A stretch of 64,000 nucleotides of DNA from Ceratothoa steindachneri. Its lineage: Eukaryota > Arthropoda > Malacostraca > Isopoda > Cymothoidae. Position numbers and translations under genes: made by a program. Under the pieces are notes generated by a model, which saw only the letters and a program-made list of their open reading frames with translations, did no database searches and was not told the origin of the DNA. The DNA lies in assembly GCA_963969495.1 (NCBI GenBank), contig OZ018321.1, positions 128,669,620-128,733,619 of the forward strand, read 5' to 3'. Numbering within the stretch: position 1 is the first letter of the stretch; the number at the start of each line of letters is the position of its first letter. Of this stretch, positions 1-10,175 are shown piece after piece.

Positions 1-560
1 ATAGCGAGTGAATGGGTCCGACTAGGTCGATAGCTACTCTGGAGTAAGGTTCCGAGATGACGATGGCCCTCTGTAAGCGGGTTGGCTTGCCTCGCCCCTT
101 AAATACTGTCTTTTGGCACACAAAGCACGAACGACAGTATTGCAGGATTTCTTCGGGGGCTCCAGACCAATAAAAATATTTAAAAATCCGTTTGACCGTC
201 TTTGTGTGGCGAAAGTGACCAGCAAAATGGCTGTAATGAGCGGCTTGGAAGCTAAGGTGCACATGAAATCGAGGGACGCACAATGTCTGGGCTTCTTCGG
301 GATATCCAGGGTAACATATGCGGTAGATGAGGTTATCCTTAATATTGAAGTAAATTAACCTGCAGCTTCTAACCAATTCCTGCATTTCGTCACGAGCCTT
401 AGCCCACAAGAGTTCAAGGGACTCACACTACTTCTGCTTTTTGGAAAAATCTTTGCTGACAATGTTGCCATAATCTGGAGCTCAGGGGGTTTCCAGTGGA
501 ATGGGCGCTTCTGATTCTTGATGAGCATGGGAACGAGTGATCGCGAGATGTGCCACTGGG
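1..560 (-). pseudogene. gypsy integrase N-terminal domain, truncated by window edge
   Basis: Integrase inserts the retrotransposon cDNA into DNA. On the minus strand, in a frame that a simple ATG search misses, about 360 down to 1 reads through the HHCC zinc-binding domain: HYSHFAGHF near 240-210 supplies the histidines and YCRSCFVC near 145-120 the cysteines. The catalytic core begins at the window edge with VAIDLVGP. Upstream, a spacer linker is interrupted by an in-frame TAG near 432. The HHCC domain itself is intact. The rest of the core lies outside the window. Confidence 0.8.
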
Positions 561-693
561 GTTGAGGAAACTTGGGGCTCTGCCTAATCAAAATGCAACA
601 AAACTTTATAGGTGCCGCCACTACTTCTGCCCAGCCGGTGAAGTAGGAGCCATCAATATGGAACTTTATTATTGGAAACCGATTCGCATTTCA

Positions 694-838
694 CAGATAG
701 TCATGGACGATAGCGTACCGGTTTTGATCCGGATGTATTGGTGGAAGTAGCTTATTCGAGACCACGATACACGTGCACCCAGTATCTCGGACTAGGGTGG
801 AGAAACGGCAGCCGTTTATCGTACCTGACTCGCATTTG
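694..838 (-). pseudogene. gypsy aspartic protease fragment
   Basis: Downstream of gag the minus strand encodes a retropepsin-like segment with the active-site triad in the context LVRDTGCTCIVV (DTG near 780-788). The retroviral-type protease works as a homodimer, each subunit giving one DTG, and releases Gag and Pol proteins. Only about 48 residues are readable before a stop at about 694-696. No reverse transcriptase follows. It sits in the expected place between the zinc knuckle and pol. Confidence 0.7.
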
Positions 839-985
839 AGGTTCTCAGGTACTTTTATTGAACAAAAAGTTCACCCTGTGGCCAGACAGACCGGGCTCAC
901 TGGAGGAAAGTGGTGATTCTAGTGGGGACAGGGTCTGAGAAAGGGTGGCAATCACCCGGTGCACTTGGTGGGAGAAGTCATTTCT

Positions 986-2003
986 CAATTGTAAGTTCTG
1001 AGGGCAGTTATATTTCACATGTCCTTCGATTCCTCACGAAAAACACACGACTGGCCTCCTGGAGACTGCTGATGGAGGGGGCTTAGAAATAAAGGTTAGA
1101 TCTTCATGTTTGACGGGTGATCGGATGGGTTTTGATTTAGCCGGGCCAGTTACCATAACAAAGTTTTCTTTCTTGGAGGAAACGAATTTGTGATTCTTAA
1201 ACTGCGACTTGTGGCATGCTGTTTCTATCTTCTTCCATTCTTTAGAGTAACAGGTTTGGCTGGTGGTATATACGTCCACCTCTTCGTCGCACACCTTGAA
1301 ACTGGTGCATCTTTTGTCTCTAATAAAAGACCGGATTATCCGATGGAAGTGATGCCATAATTGATCCTTCAGGGTGAAGTCAATAATTGGATCGTAATCC
1401 TGGACAACTTTTGAAGTGTCTAACCAAAAATAAAGGAGTCTTTGCAAGGTAAACCTGAATTGTCTGAAGATCTGTTCGGATTGGATTCGGTACTGTCTGA
1501 ATTTAACGGGGTAGAAATCAGGAGTCATGCTGGAGGCAAAGAGAAGTTCCCCTTTTAACGTGGAGTAGTCAATAGTTGCCTCTGCCGGGAGTGCGATAAA
1601 AATATCCCTCATTCAGGTGTTTAGAAGGGGCAACAATCTGGCTCCGCCGTCAGATTCTATATACCAATTATTTACCTCGAATATCTTCTCAAAGTGTATC
1701 AAGTAGGAAGCGAAGTCCTCCCCTTCTTCAAAAACTGGCAGCTTAACGGATGATTCATATTGTGCTGGGAGCTCTGAAGTGATAGATTGGGCCTCATTTC
1801 TCGTCCTCACCAACTCTAATTCATGTGCACAAAGTTCTCTTTCTCTTCTTTCTTCTCTTTCTTTCTCTTCTCTTTCTTCCTTTTCTTTATCTCTTCTTTC
1901 TTCTCTCGTAGTCCTTTCTTATATCTGTATGTAGGGCATCAGATCTTTTCCCGATAAACCCAATGTTCTCCTTAGGCTTTGACGATCTCAAATAACGACA
2001 TGG
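986..2003 (-). pseudogene. gypsy gag (capsid region plus CCHC zinc knuckle), broken
   Basis: Gag would form the retrotransposon capsid and bind RNA through its zinc knuckle. The reading starts near 2003, runs through a highly charged E/R/K tract (about 1820-1920, probable coiled coil), then a capsid part containing KLPVFEEGEDFASYLIHFEK near 1740-1680. It is interrupted by a TAA in the charged leader and by an in-frame TGA at about 1610-1612 directly before MRDIFIALPAEATIDY. At the C-terminus the knuckle has the spacing C-x2-[stop]-x4-H-x4-C (about 990-1035): the second cysteine codon is a TGA. These breaks leave no intact product. Confidence 0.8.
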
Positions 2004-2074
2004 CTGGTTCGCTTAACAAAACGTACACGCGAGAGATTATAATGGGTTTTTGACCAGAATTTCGCACACCAAAC

Positions 2075-3146
2075 GAAAACAACCATAGACGAAAGGAACT
2101 CGTTTAATTGGTACGAAGTGAACGCGTAAATGGCGGTAATAACACGCAAAATACCACTAAATTATCACTGCAAAAAAATTCAAAGACGACAGCCCAAATT
2201 AAAAAAAGATTTTCTCTTCGAGGGCACAGGGATTTTAAATGGCGAGAGTGAATTAATCGTTGGCCGGCATTGCTACTATTAATTAGGTTTTGGTGGTTGG
2301 AGGATTTAAACAAAAGAAACAAAAATAATCTTTTAATCCTATTCAAACAACAATAGATATTCACAGAATAATATACAGGCCATTTAGTTAACACAGTTTA
2401 CTAAATGAATGAAATTGAAATGGCTAGAATGAATCGTCTTAGCAGTACTAGGCTCAATAAGTACACTAATTACCCGAGTCAAAGCAGGAGGCGACCGCAA
2501 GGTGAGTCTTAGCCGTACGAGGCTTAATAATTATTAAAATAATTACCCGAGAGGGAACTAGAGGAGATCACGAGATGAGTCGCTCCGTTGGAGATCGTCA
2601 CGCTTCTTCGACGATGAAAGAAAATGTAAGTCTTACGATTTTAGCGAGAGAACTACGAGTATGGGTACCGGGGGAAGGTATTCTTCGAGGAAGCGTAGTA
2701 GAGCGATATTCCAGACGTATTCTTCGTAGTTCCGAATATGGATTCCTGTTGCAAGACTGAATAGCATCGGGTGTTATCGCTCGATTATTGCGCTTCGTCG
2801 ATGAATGATTCCAAATACCTCTTATGATGCCGCGTGAGTACCTTCTGTATTGCGTGGCTTGCTTACCTGGAAACAACGTGGGGACAGCTCGCAACCCAAA
2901 AGCTCTAAGAATACTTCGAAGATTATTATCGGGATGGATACTATATACTACTAGGCCGGAAGTTCCAATGTTTTTAGACGGAAGCGTTATCGGTTCGGTA
3001 TCACAGCCTTCATGACGGAAGTCGGTGGGGAGGGTCGTAACACCATAAGCGGTACGTGTTTCTGGCACGTTATCGCTCCGGAAGTTTGCCGACGGTCTGG
3101 AAGCAGGGCTCCTTCGCTCAAAATCCCTTTCTCGTGATTTGATCAC
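2075..3146 (-). repeat. possible gypsy LTR and primer-binding region
   Basis: Upstream of gag there is about 1 kb without coding sense. On the minus strand the segment begins TGTGATCAAATCACG at 3146. Near 2051-2068 lies TGGTGTGCGAAATTCTGG, which resembles a tRNA-Leu-type primer-binding site only in part. The other LTR is outside the window, so the borders cannot be confirmed. A 182-codon open frame at 2598-3146 lies inside and looks fortuitous. Confidence 0.35.
2426..2562. repeat. short direct duplication in the LTR-like region
   Basis: Two similar blocks of roughly 60-70 bp follow each other. Each has a CTTAG-GTAC core (AGCAGTACTAGGCT, then AGCCGTACGAGGCT), then AATAA and a block ending AATTACCCGAG. 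It is probably an LTR-internal duplication. No function is evident. Confidence 0.5.
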
Positions 3147-3279
3147 ACACGCTCGCTCTCTCTCTCCCTTCTTCTTCTTTTAACACTCTTTATCAGTTAG
3201 GATTCCAAATTCTTAGACTACTGTATATTCATTATTATTGTGGCCAATTATTTTAAATTTCTCAAATGAACATTCGGCC

Positions 3280-4235
3280 TTACAATGTATAATATGATTT
3301 CGAATTACATGAAGTCTCCTTAATAGATAAATTTCTTCCTGTGCGATAGCTTATTCCTATATGACAACCAAGCCTTTCTCTCAATGAGTGAACCGTACTC
3401 CCAATATAGGTTCCTTGGAGACAACAAGGACAAGTAAAAGCATAAACAATACGGCTGCTCATCTCAAGATGAAGTTTGTCTTTTGAGGAAAATAAACTGC
3501 CTATGAAAAGTGGGTTGACAAAAGTTATTTTGAAGTTTGTATGAAGTGTTTTTGAGGAGTAATTTGTTCCATTTTGTAGTGAATAATTTATTGAAATGTC
3601 CCATTTCAGGTACTACCAATTATTATTTTTATTTTTAAGAAGATCATATGAGAGAAAAGATGGAGAGTAAATTTTTTTCGGAAAATTATTGATTAATTTT
3701 TCACTCAAAGGTAGAGGGTAACAATTATTTTTAAAATAAGACTTTAGAGTTTGGAATTCATAATGCATTAGAGAATAAGTGGAAGATAGATGGAAACCTC
3801 TATGTATTAGATAATTTATATGAAAAATCATATTGAATGAAAAAAATGATTGCAAAACCACTAAAAGTAGTCTTTTTGTATATTGATGTAGTTTGTCGGT
3901 TTTTTTATAATGACGTCTAGGAAAGGAAGTTGATTGCTACTCTCTAATTCAATAATATATTTAATGTTGGGATTTAACGAGTTTATAAAATTTTAAAATT
4001 GGTTGGCATAATCTAAATTATTAAAATTGCAAATGAATCATCCACATATCTACGGTAAAATAAGGGTTTAAAATCTATGTAAATGGCATTGTTTCATAAA
4101 GTTGTTTTCAAGATGAAAATGTTCGCTGCTATCGGTGCTATTATGCATCCCATTCCTACTCCCTCTATCTGTTGGTATAACCAGTTTATTGACCACTGGA
4201 TATTAAAAAAAACTGTAAAAAACAGCTATTCCTTT
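3280..4235 (-). pseudogene. PLE reverse transcriptase palm/thumb plus GIY-YIG endonuclease, decayed
   Basis: Reading down the minus strand: EGVGMGCIIAPIAANIF (RT motif B) near 4180-4110, LPFLDVIIKKP (thumb) near 3940-3890, an RT-EN linker with SSTYSLMHYEFQTLKSYF near 3790-3730, and a GIY-YIG domain at 3462-3280 with YAFTCPCC, TYIGST and LRERL. PLE proteins couple a telomerase-related RT to a GIY-YIG nuclease for target-primed integration. The pieces lie in different frames with several stops, so this is a pseudogene. The N-terminal RT is missing or inverted. Confidence 0.75.
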
Positions 4236-4271
4236 GTTATCAATTATTTTCACACAATTCTACCCCCTCCA

Positions 4272-4560
4272 AGATCTTAGTCAGTTACGATGTATCTTCA
4301 CTTTTTTTTTAATGTTCCTGTCAATGAAACAATTCATATTATCCTCAATTTAATTTCTAACATAACTGAAACCTTTCACAATTTCTCTCGTCAAAATTGC
4401 TAGAGTAAATTAGAAGTGTTTTTTCAATGAGAATTATTTTTTATTTAATAACAAAATTACCGAAGAGACTCATTTATAATTCGAAAAGTTTTTACCTCCC
4501 TCATTTCATTACACAGGCAAAATATGATGTCTCCACTGTTGAAGTTTTATTATGTATTTG
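4272..4560 (+). pseudogene. PLE RT motif A fragment, inverted relative to the rest
   Basis: Plus-strand frame with SYDVSSLFFNVPVNETI, matching PLE motif A (catalytic Asp in the YDV context), followed by a degraded stretch that corresponds to the sequence just before motif B. It complements, rather than repeats, the minus-strand part at 3280-4235. Confidence 0.7.
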
Positions 4561-4580
4561 TTAGAAAATAAATATATACA

Positions 4581-5399
4581 CATTTCGATTGTACTTATTA
4601 CAAGTCGTTAATTGGCATCTCGGCACACAATTATCATCTATAGACTCACTGCATTTTCTACAACTGATCGACGTAGAGCACCAATCACATTTTAATCAAC
4701 ATCTAATAAGTCCATTTGTCTCAATCCAGTTCATTACTGTAAACGTTCCTTCAACAAAGAATTGTTGCATTACGATTGTAATCATAAAGAATCTCACATT
4801 AATCGCCTGAGACTATATGGAGGAAAATTAGCAGCAATAATATGGAAATATGATTCCAAGCGTTTTCGCCTTTATTAGACAGTCTTCATTCAGCGAATGA
4901 ATACATTTATATAGTGGAAACTTCAAAAACGGAATTCATTAGTGAAAAGTTTTGTTATTTGCGGATTTAATAAAATTAATAATTAAAGGGCTACGAGAAA
5001 AAAAACTAGGATCCATATTAAAATTCGGGATGGATGCTATACAAACCTCGTCAAAGCAGTATCTGGAGTAGTCGGGTGCTGCTTCAGCATTTTGCTCGGT
5101 ACAACGACGGAAATTGGATTGATGCTGTTTTAACCTAACACAAAGTTCTTTGTCTCTCTATGTGTCTAATATAACTTTTAGGCCAATCTATAAATTCGAT
5201 TTTACAAATAACACCTTGTTTAAGGAGATGTTTTGTTTTAGTATTACTGGTAATTTAATGTCTATTATCATTAAATAATGATTATTATGGATGTGATAAA
5301 ATAGTACATCTACACGTTATGATTTGGAAGTTTAAAAATGCATTAATGTTAAGTTAACAGTGGAAAGTTTGTATCAAGTATAGGGTGAATAAACAAAAA
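4581..5399. other. AT-rich stretch without recognisable gene
   Basis: No coding sense, no repeat with another part of the window and no structured motif was found. Short open frames here have no recognisable domain. Confidence 0.5.
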
Positions 5400-6110
5400 G
5401 TGTGACATTGTCTGTTCAGGACGACGAGTGGAATATAATAATGATCTTTTAAAAATAGTAGCTAAAGAAAAACGGATTATAACTGTTTAACAATTGCATG
5501 ATAAACAACATTCAAACTCTTCCGCTGTATATCATTGTTTAAAGGATATAGACAAGGTTTCACGATTGGGTCAATGGATTCCTCATGACTTGTCAGAGGT
5601 ACACTTGCAACAATGAGTCAATGTTCATCTCTCGTTTCTAAACTAAATAGTCAAATCTTTTACTATGATTGTTACACGAGACGAAAAGCAAGTTACGTAC
5701 AATAATATTAAACGTTCTATATAATAGATTAGTCTCGGGGAAAAACAATACAAAGACCGAAACAGAGACCTCATCCACAGAAGTTTCTCGTGGTTTGGTG
5801 GGAGATGGATGGCATAAACCATTATCAACTTATTAACCCAAACCAGAATGTCACCAAAGAGGTTAACTATTCTCAGTTTAGAATGTTAACATACAACACT
5901 TAAAGAAAGGCGAGCATTATTCAATAGAAAAAGCTTGCTCCATTATTAAGACAAGAGCACCCTCATATCGAAAGAGATACTATAAAAAAAGCTGGGAGTA
6001 AAGGTCCTTGCACACCCGACGTAGCACAACACATCTTTTTACTAGTTTTGCGAATCATCTGAACCGAATGAGGATATCAACAACAGAAAAAGTTTAAAAA
6101 AACTTAAATA
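5400..6110 (+). pseudogene. mariner transposase remnant
   Basis: Plus-strand frames, shifted several times, follow a mariner transposase. The N-terminal linker reads HCLKDIDKVSRLGQWIPHDL near 5530-5590, then comes the first catalytic Asp region TRDEKQVTYNNIKRS near 5665-5710. Later, decayed pieces include REALF- and KVLAHPT-like segments near 5905-6015. Mariner enzymes cut and paste at TA using a DD34D triad. Only the first Asp is clearly visible. Terminal inverted repeats were not found. Stops and frameshifts rule out activity. Confidence 0.7.
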
Positions 6111-6318
6111 ACTCTTTTTAAATTAAATTTAAACGATATTTATAAATATGATTTTAATAGTTAGTGTAGAAAGATGGAAACTACTAGTAGAAACTGATGG
6201 AAATTATATTACTAATTAAATTAATATCCACAAAATATGATAAACATAAAAAAATGCCACATGAATTATAGCAACACATCTCTATTTTTATATTTTAAGT
6301 AGCTACTTAATGAACTAT

Positions 6319-6321
<3 letters not shown>

Positions 6322-6400
<79 letters not shown>
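6322..6400. repeat. (TA)n microsatellite
   Basis: Uninterrupted TA dinucleotides. The tract touches the outward-facing 3' end of the PLE pair that begins at 6401. Confidence 0.98.
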
Positions 6401-6403
<3 letters not shown>

Positions 6404-7280
6404 CAAACTCACAAAGTTGCGCGTGAGTAAAGCAATAAATGCAGAAAATCACACAGGAAAATGTAAGGCGGATTCCAAGTACTTAATTTTTTTTTACAAA
6501 AGTGGTATATATATGTGAAACAGAAGAGCAAAGTCCCGCCCATGTACAACGAAAGGACCCAAAATAGAAAAATAATATTAAAGACGGATGTGAAGTATAA
6601 AACCAAATAGATAAGGTCTACTTCCGGAAATTCAAACCTGCGCGCAAAGAATGTAGACATTCATGTGACTAAACTAAATACATACATACCCGATTGTGAA
6701 TACATAAAAATAAACAAGAGGGACATAAATAAATGAATAAATCAAAGGGCCAAGATTTAAAATGGACAATTTAGTTATAAATAAGCCTTTTAATAACAGG
6801 GTCTAGTTTAAAGAGACCGGGGATATATTAAAATCAGTCGAACAATTAATGAATGAGCATTCGACAATATTTCTTTGAACAAAGTCATCAGATTTGTAAA
6901 TAAATTTAGCCGAATTCCAATTAATAAGGTGACTGTTTTCAGATAAATGGACAAATAAGCACTACTGCTTTCCACCCTCCTAATATTGTATTTATGTTGC
7001 GTCAAACGTAGACTTTAAAGATTAACGGGTTTGCCCAAACAATTGACAAAATACCACCCCCCCTCTATACTATAGTTATTATTATGAATCAACATTTTAT
7101 ACGTGGTAGATTGATATTTGAATATAACATAAATATTTTTCTTATTCAAAAGGCGCGTAAGCAAGGAAAAGGACTCAAAAAATAGTAAAACAAGGGAGTT
7201 CTTAAAATTGTATGCGGGAGAGATTTCCCTTGTAAAACTTTTGGTTATCGAATCCGCCTTTCATTTTCCTGTGTGATTTT

Positions 7281-7284
<4 letters not shown>
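6401..7284. mobile_element. PLE family 2, short head-to-head pair
   Basis: From 6401 a minus-strand PLE runs inward: 3' terminal region (CTTGGAATCC and TTTTCCTGTGTG, read on minus), then the end of a GIY-YIG domain around 6808-7085 (QHKYNIRRVESSSA). From about 7140 to 7284 the strand flips and the plus strand ends with GAATCCGCC...TTTTCCTGTGTG. Both 3' ends abut (TA)n. The coding part is 5'-truncated and frameshifted. The same family is at 45.46-47.59 kb and 23.60-23.72 kb. Confidence 0.7.

Positions 7285-7340
<56 letters not shown>
7285..7340. repeat. (TA)n microsatellite between two PLE pairs
   Basis: Pure TA tract. The plus-strand 3' end of PLE family 2 stops at 7284 and the minus-strand 3' end of PLE family 1 starts at 7341. 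Confidence 0.98.
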
Positions 7341-7343
<3 letters not shown>

Positions 7344-7376
7344 AGTGATGGAGTCGTTCCTTGGGAACCTTATTCG

Positions 7377-9759
7377 TAGTAAGAATATGAAGACATATGC
7401 GATGGTTTTGAACATTTAATTTTCCGGACGTTTCGGTCATTGACGATGACCATCATCAGCGAATTCTAAATACCAAAAATTATTTTTAGAAGAATAACTA
7501 AACACAGAAATCAAATTAGTGAAAATCTATTAGAAATTGCTGTAATATCTTAAAAAAAAAAAAAAATAAATAAATAACTAAATTAAATAATAATCCCACG
7601 AGTTTTTTAAATGTGCATAATAAACATGACTTAAATGACTATCGAAATACAAAAAATTATAAACTATAGCAATAAAGTCGAAAGACATGAAGAAATCGAT
7701 TAATAAGACAGAAAAAAGATTAAATAATCCCATGACCAACAAATATGAATAGTAAACATGAATCAAGCGTAATACAAAAAAAAAAAAAAAAAAATCACTA
7801 TAAAACACAGCAAGAGAATTATATGGGCAGGGCGAACAATCGAAAATAAGTTAGATCAGGGGGAATGTAATCCAAGCGGATATTAATAAATGGAGCGAAG
7901 CAAGTAGTTCAATTAAGTTAAATTTTAAGTGATTGAACATCAAATAATATGACTAGACTAAGGCACGAAAGTTTAAATAGTAAATAATCAATAATGGAGG
8001 GTTCAAAAGGACGACTAAAACAATAAATTAAGGAAAAGTCAATAATAAACCAGATCGTTAGATATTAATGGGACAAACTAAAATAGAAGTAAAAATTTCT
8101 CTGCACGAGTACTGACCTTATAACGGTCAAGCTGGGAGTAACAACTGATAGTATGGACAAAATTAGGCAAAAAGAAAACTATTAAGGGGGATGTGGTTGG
8201 TTGTACATTTGTCTATATAGTGAATAATTTAAGGGATGATGAATAATCATTGAGTTCCGGGTTAATTTGTTTGATGTAAAGAGATTCAAGAATTTTTAAA
8301 CTTAGAGAAGAGGAGGCAGAAGAGAGTATACTAAAGGAATCAGGGTCAAGCGGGTGGTTAAGTTTTAGAGAATGTTCTCAAATACAGGAGTGTTCGGGTT
8401 TGGAGATGGGAATGTTGGTTCTGTATGATACTCCGATATGCTTAGCGATCCTACATCTTAATTGTAGACTTGTTTGGCCTACATAGCAACTTTGGAAGGT
8501 CGCACAAGTGAATTAATAAATGATGGAGGAACGCAGGCATAATGGGAGTGATTCTTTGTGCCGAAAGAAAAGTATAGACAGCAAGAGGATTAGAATTAAT
8601 TAGGAGAAACTTGCATTGGGGAAAGTATTTATTAAGAGTAGAGAGTAAAGCTTTGTTGAATTTTGTGTCAAGTGGAAGATAAGGCAGTTTTAAGAATAGT
8701 TTTTGTTTGGGGACAGTTATTAGAGGGGTTTTGCGAGAGAACATTTTAAATAAGAAATTGGAAGTAAGTTTGTCAAAAAGATGGTCTGGGAAAAAAATAA
8801 AATGAAAAAAGCTCCTAAGATATTCAATTTCAGAATGAAAGTGAAACCAATTTGAGCTGATTTTGTAAGCTCTGTGTATACTGTTTATGATGGCAGAATG
8901 TTTGAAATTAGTAGGAGTACAACTGAAGAAGTGGGTGCCAAGTTTGGTGGTAGTGGGTTTCCTGTAAACTGATGTGTTAAATTTAGAACTAACTTTTGAA
9001 ACAGTGACATCCAGAAAAGAGATTTTATTGTTTAATTCTGTCTCCATGGAAAATTTAATATTAGGGTGTTGTTGATTTAAATAATTTAAAAATAATGGGG
9101 CATGGTCTTTGTGTTTAAAAATAAGGAAGCAGTCATCGATAAATCTTTTAAACACTAACGGTTTATATTCAACCGGACAGTCCCTTAACTAGTTTTTTTC
9201 GTGGTAGGATAAAAAAGCATTAGCGAAGCTGGGACCCAATGGAGAGCCCATGGCCATTCCATCGTGTTGAATGTACAAAGTCTCATTAAAAAAGAACACT
9301 GTATTTTCTACGGACAATTTTAATAAGGTAGAAAAAAGAGACTTGGTTAGACCTAAAATGCTATCATTTGATTGAAAAAGGGTATCGGTTATGATTTTGC
9401 AAGTTTCCATGACAGGTACATTAGTAAATAGAGACTCTACATCGATTGAAGTCATAAACGAGTGGTTCAAATCTAATTGAGAAATGTAGCTGACAAATTC
9501 AAATGAATCTTTCAAAGTGAATTCGTTGCGAGTGAGAGGTTCAATTATGGGGACTAGAAACTTGGCTAAGTTAAAGCTAGGGGTGTTAATGGCAGATAAT
9601 ATTGGACGGAGAGGTAATCCTACCTTGTGAGTTTTTGGCAAACCATACATAATACCTGGCGATGTACCCGAGGCAAACAGTTGGTTGTAAAAATCACAGA
9701 GAATATTTTTCTTTTTTAGAGAACGTAAAAAGTTGTTAATTTTGTCTTCAATTTGCAAG
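7377..9759 (-). repeat. left arm of 2.38-kb inverted repeat
   Basis: Reverse complement of 10169-12545. I noted only a handful of substitutions and single-base indels while comparing them: a W codon (TGG) in the right arm is TAG here, and one extra T near 8570 shifts the frame. The 409-bp spacer 9760-10168 separates the arms. Confidence 0.95.
7423..7466 (-). ncRNA. hammerhead ribozyme motif, PLE family 1 (left copy)
   Basis: On the minus strand: stem I strand TTCG, core CTGATGA, stem II GGTCAT/ATGACC with loop CGTCA, then GAAA, minimal stem III ACGT, the cleavage site after CGTC, and CGGA closing stem I. This fits a type I hammerhead with a tiny self-complementary stem III. Such ribozymes are known in PLE terminal repeats and are thought to process tandem transcripts. 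Identical to the copy at 12457. Confidence 0.85.
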
Positions 9760-10175
9760 ATGTGTTTAAATGGATCTTTATCCAGTTTAAGAAATTTACA
9801 GGAGTCCGAAAGAATTTTTTGCATTTTAGAAATATAATCAAACCGATTCAAAATGACCACGCCCTTGCCTTTATCCGGTTTGGATATCACGATAGAATGA
9901 TCTTTACGGAGGTTGGACAGTATATTAAAATCTTTGAAACTGAATACAGGGCAAAAAATTTTAAAGCTGTTATATTTATAATAGAATCTATTGGCCAAAT
10001 ACTTAATATCATCTATGAAATTTGATCCTGGCTTTGACATAGGGAGGGGATTAAGTCTGTGGCACAGTTTTTCGAAATACAAAAAGTAACGATAGAAATC
10101 TAATTTGAAGACTGGGAGTCTAAAATCTAGTCCCAGAGACAAGATACGTTTTTCCTGAGGGGTCAGAACTTGCAA
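8214..10175 (-). pseudogene. PLE reverse transcriptase/GIY-YIG ORF, left copy
   Basis: The reading (10175 to about 8214) starts at a non-ATG codon at the fold-back point: LTPQEKRILSLGL, then SIVISKPDKGKGVVILNRFDY (RT fingers), YGLPKTHK, SIDVESLFTNVPV (motif A), DGMAMGSPLGPSFAN (motif B) and FIDDCFLIF (motif C). A TGG to TAG change stops it at 9189, a frameshift near 8570 precedes the endonuclease, and a TGA lies in the GIY-YIG tail. PLE enzymes combine a telomerase-like RT with a nuclease for target-primed integration. This copy keeps the N-terminal RT part that the right copy lacks. Confidence 0.85.

Larger units (their letters stand above)
1..3146 (-). mobile_element. Ty3/gypsy LTR retrotransposon remnant, cut by the left window edge
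   Basis: Read on the minus strand the order is probable LTR, gag, CCHC knuckle, aspartic protease, a short spacer, then the start of integrase at the window edge. Protease (about 694-838) and the integrase linker (about 560) are only some 150 bp apart, so the reverse transcriptase and RNase H, normally well over 1 kb, are deleted. Stops interrupt gag, the zinc knuckle and the pre-integrase linker, so the copy is dead. The gene order and the motifs DTG, HHCC and a pre-core DLVGP are those of Ty3/gypsy (Metaviridae). The LTR limit at 3146 is a guess. Confidence 0.85.
3275..4580 (-). mobile_element. Penelope-like element fragment with inverted 5' part
   Basis: Minus-strand PLE pieces (GIY-YIG endonuclease, linker, RT thumb and palm motif B) occupy 3280-4235. 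The next RT segment (motif A) is on the plus strand at 4272-4560. Motif A lies next to the junction and the pre-motif-B sequence lies outermost. That is the topology produced by twin priming. All frames are broken. A short TA-rich stretch (about 4567-4577) marks the outer end. Confidence 0.75.

Noticed and set aside
2598..3146. 182-codon minus-strand frame in the LTR-like region
   Set aside because: No domain, overlapped by other frames on the opposite strand, and located where an LTR is expected.
7578..7808. Hydrophobic frame repeated at 12157-12345 and 61912-62136
   Set aside because: It lies in the PLE 3' UTR; the third copy differs by frame-changing indels, so similarity reflects nucleotide homology and not a conserved peptide.
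9753..10025. Plus-strand frame inside the left PLE copy
   Set aside because: Shadow of the minus-strand RT frame; no independent domain.
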